NCBI RefSeq assembly: GCF_902498065.1
Contig: NZ_CABVIR010000007.1
Coordinates: 1-64,000 of the forward strand
From: Pseudomonas fluorescens
GTDB lineage: Bacteria; Pseudomonadota; Gammaproteobacteria; Pseudomonadales; Pseudomonadaceae
Length of the DNA: 64,000 bases
Direction: 5' to 3'
Shown here: positions 60,220 through 64,000 of the stretch, in pieces
Layout of the letters: every line of letters begins with the position of its first letter
How positions within the stretch are numbered: position 1 is the stretch's first letter
Program-made: the position numbers and the translations under genes
The notes under the pieces: model-generated
Databases searched by the model: none
Told to the model about the DNA's origin: nothing
The model's input: the letters and a program-made list of their open reading frames with translations, nothing else

Positions 60220-61461
60220 TCAGACGACGTTGAGGAAGGCAAAGATCGGCCCGACGGATTTGATTGCCATGTACCAGGTCAGCATGCAGGTCAGGACACC
60301 CAGCACCAGGAGCCAGCGTGGGTAATGGTAACCGTCCATGAGGTCGGATCGGCGCCAGCCGACGTAGATGAAGATGCTCAGGCCGATTGGCAATATCAGG
60401 CCGTTGAAACCGCCTGCGAAGAGCAGCAGTGCGGCAGGAGCAGTACCCATCAGGACAAAGATCAGCAGCGATAGGGCGATGAACACTGTGGTGGCGCGGT
60501 TGCGCCCCTGCTCAGTGATGTTCGGCTTGAACACGGTGATAAAGGAGATGGAGGTGTAAGCGGCGCCGATCACGCTGGTGATACTGGCGGCCCAGAGGAT
60601 GAGACCGAAGACGCGCAGGCCGATCTGCCCGGCCGCTGCCTGAAAGGCTTGTGCGGCCGGATTGGCGCCCTGACCCGAGGTGTCGATGATTACGCCGCTG
60701 GCAACAACGCCGAGGATGGCGAGAAACAGGATGTAGCGCATGAGGCCGGTGACCAGGATGCCGCTCAGGGCTGCTTTGGTCACTGCCTGGAGATTTTCAA
60801 CCCCGGTAGTGCCGCGATCCAGCAGTTTGTGAGCCCCCGCATAGGTGATGTAACCACCCACCGTGCCTCCGACAATGGTGGTAATGGTGGCGAAGTTGAT
60901 CTGGTCCGGAAGTACGGTCTGGTAGAGGGCTTCACCCAATGGCGGGTTGGAGGCGAAGGCTACGAACAGCGTCAGGCCAATCATCACCAGGCCCAGCACG
61001 ACGATCAGCCGGTCGACCGCCAGTCCGGCGCGGTGGGAGAGGAAGATGCCGATGGCCAGCAGGGCGCTCAGACTGCCGCCCCATTTTGCATCAAGCCCCA
61101 ACAGCGCGTTCAGACCCAGCCCGGCACCGGCGATGTTGCCGACGTTGAATACCAGCCCGCCGAAGATCACCAGCACCGCTAGCAGGTAACCACTGCCTGG
61201 AATCGCTTTGTTGGCCACATCTGCGGCACGCATTCGGGTCAGGGAGACGATACGCCATACGTTAAGTTGAACCACGAAGTCGATCAGAATCGACGCCAGG
61301 ATACCGAACGCAAATGCCGCCCCCATCTTGGCTGTGAACGTGGCGGTCTGGGTGATGAATCCAGGACCGATGGCAGAAGTCGCCATCATGAAAATCGCGG
61401 CGATCAAAGAAGCGCGCCGCGCTTTTGTAAACTCTTGAGTGGTCTGTGTCACGGCATCCAC
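60220..61461 (-). CDS. NRAMP-like membrane transporter, probable organic substrate
   Basis: The protein of about 413 residues has about 11 hydrophobic segments of the NRAMP/MntH fold (SAIGPGFITQTATF first segment). The metal-binding DPGN of true NRAMP proteins reads GPGF here, arguing against manganese transport. Such relatives occur with 5-oxoprolinase genes and likely import an organic compound. GTG at 61461 is preferred (AGGAAT lies upstream); a longer frame begins with TTG at 61512. It is the first gene of the operon and divergent from the GntR regulator. Confidence 0.85.
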   Translation of the reverse strand: MDAVTQTTQEFTKARRASLIAAIFMMATSAIGPGFITQTATFTAKMGAAFAFGILASILIDFVVQLNVWRIVSLTRMRAADVANKAIPGSGYLLAVLVIFGGLVFNVGNIAGAGLGLNALLGLDAKWGGSLSALLAIGIFLSHRAGLAVDRLIVVLGLVMIGLTLFVAFASNPPLGEALYQTVLPDQINFATITTIVGGTVGGYITYAGAHKLLDRGTTGVENLQAVTKAALSGILVTGLMRYILFLAILGVVASGVIIDTSGQGANPAAQAFQAAAGQIGLRVFGLILWAASITSVIGAAYTSISFITVFKPNITEQGRNRATTVFIALSLLIFVLMGTAPAALLLFAGGFNGLILPIGLSIFIYVGWRRSDLMDGYHYPRWLLVLGVLTCMLTWYMAIKSVGPIFAFLNVV

Positions 61462-61716
61462 GGCATCATTCCTACGGTGAGAGATACCTTGACAGAGCAA
61501 TGAGCATGCCAAGAGTCAAGCAAACCTGGCGCAATGTAGGTGGATCAACGCTTCTTTGTTGAACAATCCTGTTCTTGTGGTTGAGCGAATGGCACCAAAT
61601 TGTTACCTCACCCTATAAAAGTGCTACTTAATGAAGCGCGCTACCCGTTTCGTCCTTGTGCCATGCACTAAGCTCTGATGGAATAATCGAGCGGTTTTTC
61701 TCACCTTGGATTTTTT
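61462..61716. promoter_or_regulatory. Divergent control region between transporter and GntR genes
   Basis: The 255 bases contain the promoters of both the oxoproline operon and the GntR gene. TTGTT-G-AACAA (61556-61566) is a perfect 11-bp palindrome, and CTATAAAAGTGC near 61614 could be a -10 region of the GntR gene. The palindrome is the best operator candidate for the FCD-type GntR protein, by position only. Confidence 0.45.
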
Positions 61717-62382
61717 ATGAATGACGCCTCTCCCGCTCTTCCTCGAACACTGGGAGAATCCATCACCCAAGAAATACGCAGAATGCTGGTCGAGGGTGAA
61801 CTCGTGCCCGGCCAACGCCTTTCAGAAGCCGCACTGGCCGAAAACCTGGACATTTCGCGGAACACCTTGAGAGAGGCATTCAGAGTCCTGACGCGTGAAG
61901 GGTTGCTCAAACACGAACCCAACCGTGGAGTAACAGTTGCGGAGCCTGACATGTCGTCGATTATCGACATCTACAGGGTGCGCCGTTTCATCGAATGCAA
62001 GGCGATCGCCCAAGGCTACCCCCAACACCCAGGCACCCTGCACATGCAAGAGGCGGTCGAATTAGGCGTCCGCGCGCGCGAAGCGAAAGATTGGGTAGCG
62101 GTCGGCACTGCCAACATGATGTTCCACAAATCAATCGTCGAACTGGCCGACAGTCCGCGCCTGCTCGTTTTTTATGGGCAGATATCGGCAGAATTGCGGC
62201 TGGCCTTTGGACTGCTCAACGATCCCCAATTCCTGCATTTGCCGTTTCTCGATATGAATGCTTCGATACTTCGATGTGTTGAGGAAGGCCGCTCAGACGA
62301 GGCGACTATTATGCTGGATGCCTACCTGGTCCAATCGGAGCGAACTGTCTTGGCAGCCTATGAGCGCAGCAGGAACCGATAG
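61717..62382 (+). CDS. GntR-family (FCD) transcriptional regulator
   Basis: The 221-residue regulator has an N-terminal winged helix (ITQEIRRMLVEGELVPGQRL, then NTLREAFRVLTREGLL) and a helical FCD effector domain with metal-ligand-type residues (D, then H in MFHKSIVELAD, and later polar positions). It is divergent from the transporter and probably represses the oxoproline/biotin operon until an acid ligand binds. The ribosome-binding site is weak. Confidence 0.92.
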   Translation: MNDASPALPRTLGESITQEIRRMLVEGELVPGQRLSEAALAENLDISRNTLREAFRVLTREGLLKHEPNRGVTVAEPDMSSIIDIYRVRRFIECKAIAQGYPQHPGTLHMQEAVELGVRAREAKDWVAVGTANMMFHKSIVELADSPRLLVFYGQISAELRLAFGLLNDPQFLHLPFLDMNASILRCVEEGRSDEATIMLDAYLVQSERTVLAAYERSRNR

Positions 62383-62442
62383 TCGACTTGATATGCGGTG
62401 CAGGTAGGCCTGAAACACCTGTATTCACTGGATTTCAGGCAC

Positions 62443-62468
62443 AAAAAAAGACGTCCGTAGACGTCTTT
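62443..62468 (-). terminator. Terminator of tmRNA and of the GntR gene
   Basis: AAAGACGTC-TACG-GACGTCTTT palindrome with T-runs on the leftward strand and a shorter A-run opposite. It stands 11 bases after the tmRNA 3' end and 60 after the GntR stop, so it may serve both. Confidence 0.85.
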
Positions 62469-62479
62469 AAATGATTATT

Positions 62480-62873
62480 TGGTGGAGCCGGGGGGATTTG
62501 AACCCCCGTCCGCCAGTACTCCGCTGTCGGTACTACATGCGTAGCCGTGTCTATTAAGTTAACCCTCAGCGACCCGACGGGCAGGGTGCTTTGGGCGAGT
62601 TGTGTAAGTTTTAGCCGCTTCGTCCACAACGTACTGCACGGCGATTCTGTTCTATATGACAATCACTTTGGGTTTACAGACATCCCCTGATGATTGCTGG
62701 ACCCGAAGGTACCAGGAGGGAAGGGCTAAGGCTGCTTACGCAGCGAGAGCGTATTCCCCGTAGGTTTCGTCATTGGCAACTATAGAAAGTTGCAACAGTG
62801 GATTTACGAGTTCTGTTACCAACTCGGCATGCACCTAAAGTTTCGCGACCGGCGTCGAATCCTAAACGGCCCC
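62480..62873 (-). ncRNA. ssrA: Transfer-messenger RNA (tmRNA)
   Basis: tmRNA rescues stalled ribosomes and tags the nascent peptide for proteolysis. The 5' end GGGGCCG pairs with the 3' CGGCTCC-ACCA acceptor; the 3' part has a tRNA-like T-loop (GGGTTCAAATCCCC on the minus strand). The tag frame lies at 62736-62777 and encodes ANDETYGEYALAA followed by TAA. Length is about 394 bases. No CDS in this interval should be annotated. No smpB gene is visible adjacent. Confidence 0.97.
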
Positions 62874-62968
62874 GAGCCTGTTGCTCTGTGAATCAAAGTG
62901 AGCAACAAGCCTGCGCAGTGTACGCCAACGCAGCTCAGAAGGCCAACCCGAAGGTTGGCCACCACAAA

Positions 62969-63247
62969 TTATGGGTTGGATTCGTTGCGCTGTTTGTCAG
63001 CGAGTGCCGATGCCTGGGTGGCCTCGGTGACGCATTTTTTGTCGTCCCCGGAAGCTTGGGACGCTTCGGCGCTGGACATCAGTCTTTTGACCTCCATTGC
63101 GGTGTTGCTGGAGCTCGCCGGCAGTGAATTCACTTTGCTTTTGAGCTCTTGCAGCTTGCTCGTACAAAGGTTGTTGTCCGCAGCAAAGACGGGAGAGGCC
63201 AACATTGCAGCAGAAATGAACAGACCAGCGAGTGCGGTACGTTTCAT
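62969..63247 (-). CDS. Small exported protein, paralogue A (92 aa)
   Basis: The 92-residue protein has a signal peptide (MKRTALAGLFISAAMLASPVFA) and a short mature domain with two cysteines (LCTSKLQ, KKCVTEAT) that could form a disulfide. No family name is known to me. The start at 63247 follows AAGGAGATATCC; a long upstream frame through the intergenic region is rejected. A paralogue with the same signal and ribosome-binding site lies 237 bases upstream. Confidence 0.8.
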   Translation of the reverse strand: MKRTALAGLFISAAMLASPVFAADNNLCTSKLQELKSKVNSLPASSSNTAMEVKRLMSSAEASQASGDDKKCVTEATQASALADKQRNESNP

Positions 63248-63427
63248 GGATATCTCCTTGAACTGATGGTCTCGGTGCTGCCGTATGAGCGTGCGGCTCG
63301 GCCGAGGTCGGAAAATAAGCCACGATTGATCAGGCCTACTTAAAAGACTACGGCGCTGCGCAGGAATTCGGTTTTCGCAAAAAAGGGTATAGGAAAATTT
63401 TTTAATAGAACCCAACCCCTGCAGCAA

Positions 63428-63452
63428 CAAAACCCGCACTTGGCGGGTTTTG
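63428..63452 (-). terminator. Terminator between the two small paralogues
   Basis: CAAAACCCGC-ACTTG-GCGGGTTTTG stem with T-runs on both strands; it ends the upstream paralogue (63485-63757), so each gene is its own unit. Confidence 0.8.
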
Positions 63453-63484
63453 ATGTGCTTCATATGGGGTGACGTCGGGCCGGG

Positions 63485-63757
63485 TTACTTCCCGCCTTTG
63501 TTCGCGTTCTTGATTTGCTGGATAGTCTGTTCGGTCTCGGCGATGCAATCATCAATCCCTTCCTTGGTGCCTTTTGCCTGATGGGCTTGGGCTTTCTTGA
63601 CGCTGTCCATTACCTGATCAGCCATCTCCGGAGGAGTCTGTGCCTTGGCATTTTCAATGGTCTTCAGATTGCTCGCACAGAGGTCATCAGCGGCAAACGA
63701 GGGGGACGCCATCAGTGAGGCAGTAACGAACAAACCAAACAGTACAGAACGTTTCAT
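63485..63757 (-). CDS. Small exported protein, paralogue B (90 aa)
   Basis: The 90-residue protein has signal peptide MKRSVLFGLFVTASLMASPS and a helical mature domain with two cysteines (LCASNLKTIENAK, DDCIAETEQ) in the same places as in paralogue A. The two genes share MKR-xx-xxGLF starts, an AAGGAGATA ribosome-binding site and a following hairpin terminator, implying tandem duplication and later divergence. Function unknown. Confidence 0.8.
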   Translation of the reverse strand: MKRSVLFGLFVTASLMASPSFAADDLCASNLKTIENAKAQTPPEMADQVMDSVKKAQAHQAKGTKEGIDDCIAETEQTIQQIKNANKGGK

Positions 63758-63957
63758 GAGTATCTCCTTGAACTGAAGGTCCAGGTATCGCTGACCATCA
63801 GGACGGGCTGCCGAGTATGGGAAAGTCCCACGTTTGCGGGACTTGATCAGTGGACTGCGGCAACACGGCAGGGTTCTATTTTTCTACGATAGCGCTGTCG
63901 ATTCCGGCAAGAAGCATTAAAAAGGCGCACAAATTCGCCTTCTTTGAGGTCTTGCTT

Positions 63958-64000
63958 TCAGGTCACCCTGGCCTTGGTAACGCGATCCACCAGATAGACT
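63958..64000 (-). CDS. 3' end of a gene continuing beyond the window
   Basis: The minus strand reads VYLVDRVTKARVT to a stop at 63958-63960, open to the window edge. Too short to identify. A hairpin AAGGCG-CACAAATT-CGCCTT with a T-run at 63921-63946 follows and would be its terminator. Confidence 0.4.
   Translation of the reverse strand, partial: VYLVDRVTKARVT

Noticed and set aside
62435..62662. 75-codon minus-strand frame within tmRNA
   Set aside because: The interval is the structured tmRNA; the only translated part is the 13-residue tag at 62736-62777.

Overview
The window looks like chromosome from the Pseudomonas fluorescens complex. The signs are a Pseudomonas-type 5S rRNA end, an ordered yfiBNR operon with the same YfiR cysteine numbering as in P. 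aeruginosa, a tmRNA whose tag reads ANDETYGEYALAA, GC-rich coding sequence, an OprD porin, and many paired REP palindromes of the GTGGGAGC...TTGCCCGC type between genes. This assignment rests on recognising families by eye; no database search was possible.

Layout. 1-107: tail of an rRNA operon and its terminator. 222-9468: recC-recB-recD with ATGA overlaps. 9589-11929: yfiR-yfiN-yfiB, a periplasmic sensor controlling a diguanylate cyclase. 12063-23756: an 11.7-kb integrative island inserted in the 3' part of a LysR-type regulator gene. Its right end supplies a replacement 3' end for that gene, and the displaced original 3' end remains next to yfiB. 23620-27141: the repaired LysR gene and mmsA-mmsB (valine catabolism). 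27299-35944: cupin protein, AroP-type permease, LysR/TauE pair, ABM monooxygenase, MdaB, LysR, epimerase, SulP transporter. 36130-39814: GntP-type transporter, RpiR regulator and D-aminoacylase, a probable D-amino-acid or amino-sugar catabolic operon. 39934-46412: glyoxalase-fold protein, HBM chemoreceptor, histidine phosphatase plus PAP2 phosphatase, DUF6124 protein, ArnT-like glycosyltransferase. 46491-49415: a KaiC-like ATPase operon with a histidine kinase and a small unknown protein. 49783-55098: PliG-like protein, DUF4410 lipoprotein, exported crotonase-fold protein, Ohr, chemoreceptor remnant, OprD porin. 55253-62382: a biotin carboxylase / PxpBC / DUF1445 / PxpA / NRAMP-like operon with a divergent GntR regulator. 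62480-64000: tmRNA, two small exported paralogues, and the end of another gene.

The island is the most unusual part. It has a tyrosine integrase, arm-type repeats at both ends, a serine recombinase, a KilA-N protein, a 749-residue NACHT NTPase with an N-terminal restriction-endonuclease-like domain (a probable anti-phage effector), and a small protein with a HEPN-like R-x5-H motif. Between its recombinase and cargo lies about 1.3 kb of structured, repeat-rich, apparently non-coding DNA. That stretch, with its flank, carries four copies of a 23-bp element resembling promoters of T7/SP6-type single-subunit phage RNA polymerases, although no such polymerase gene is in the window. Together these suggest, as a hypothesis, a phage-responsive defence or satellite element that reads the presence of a T7-like phage through that phage's own polymerase.
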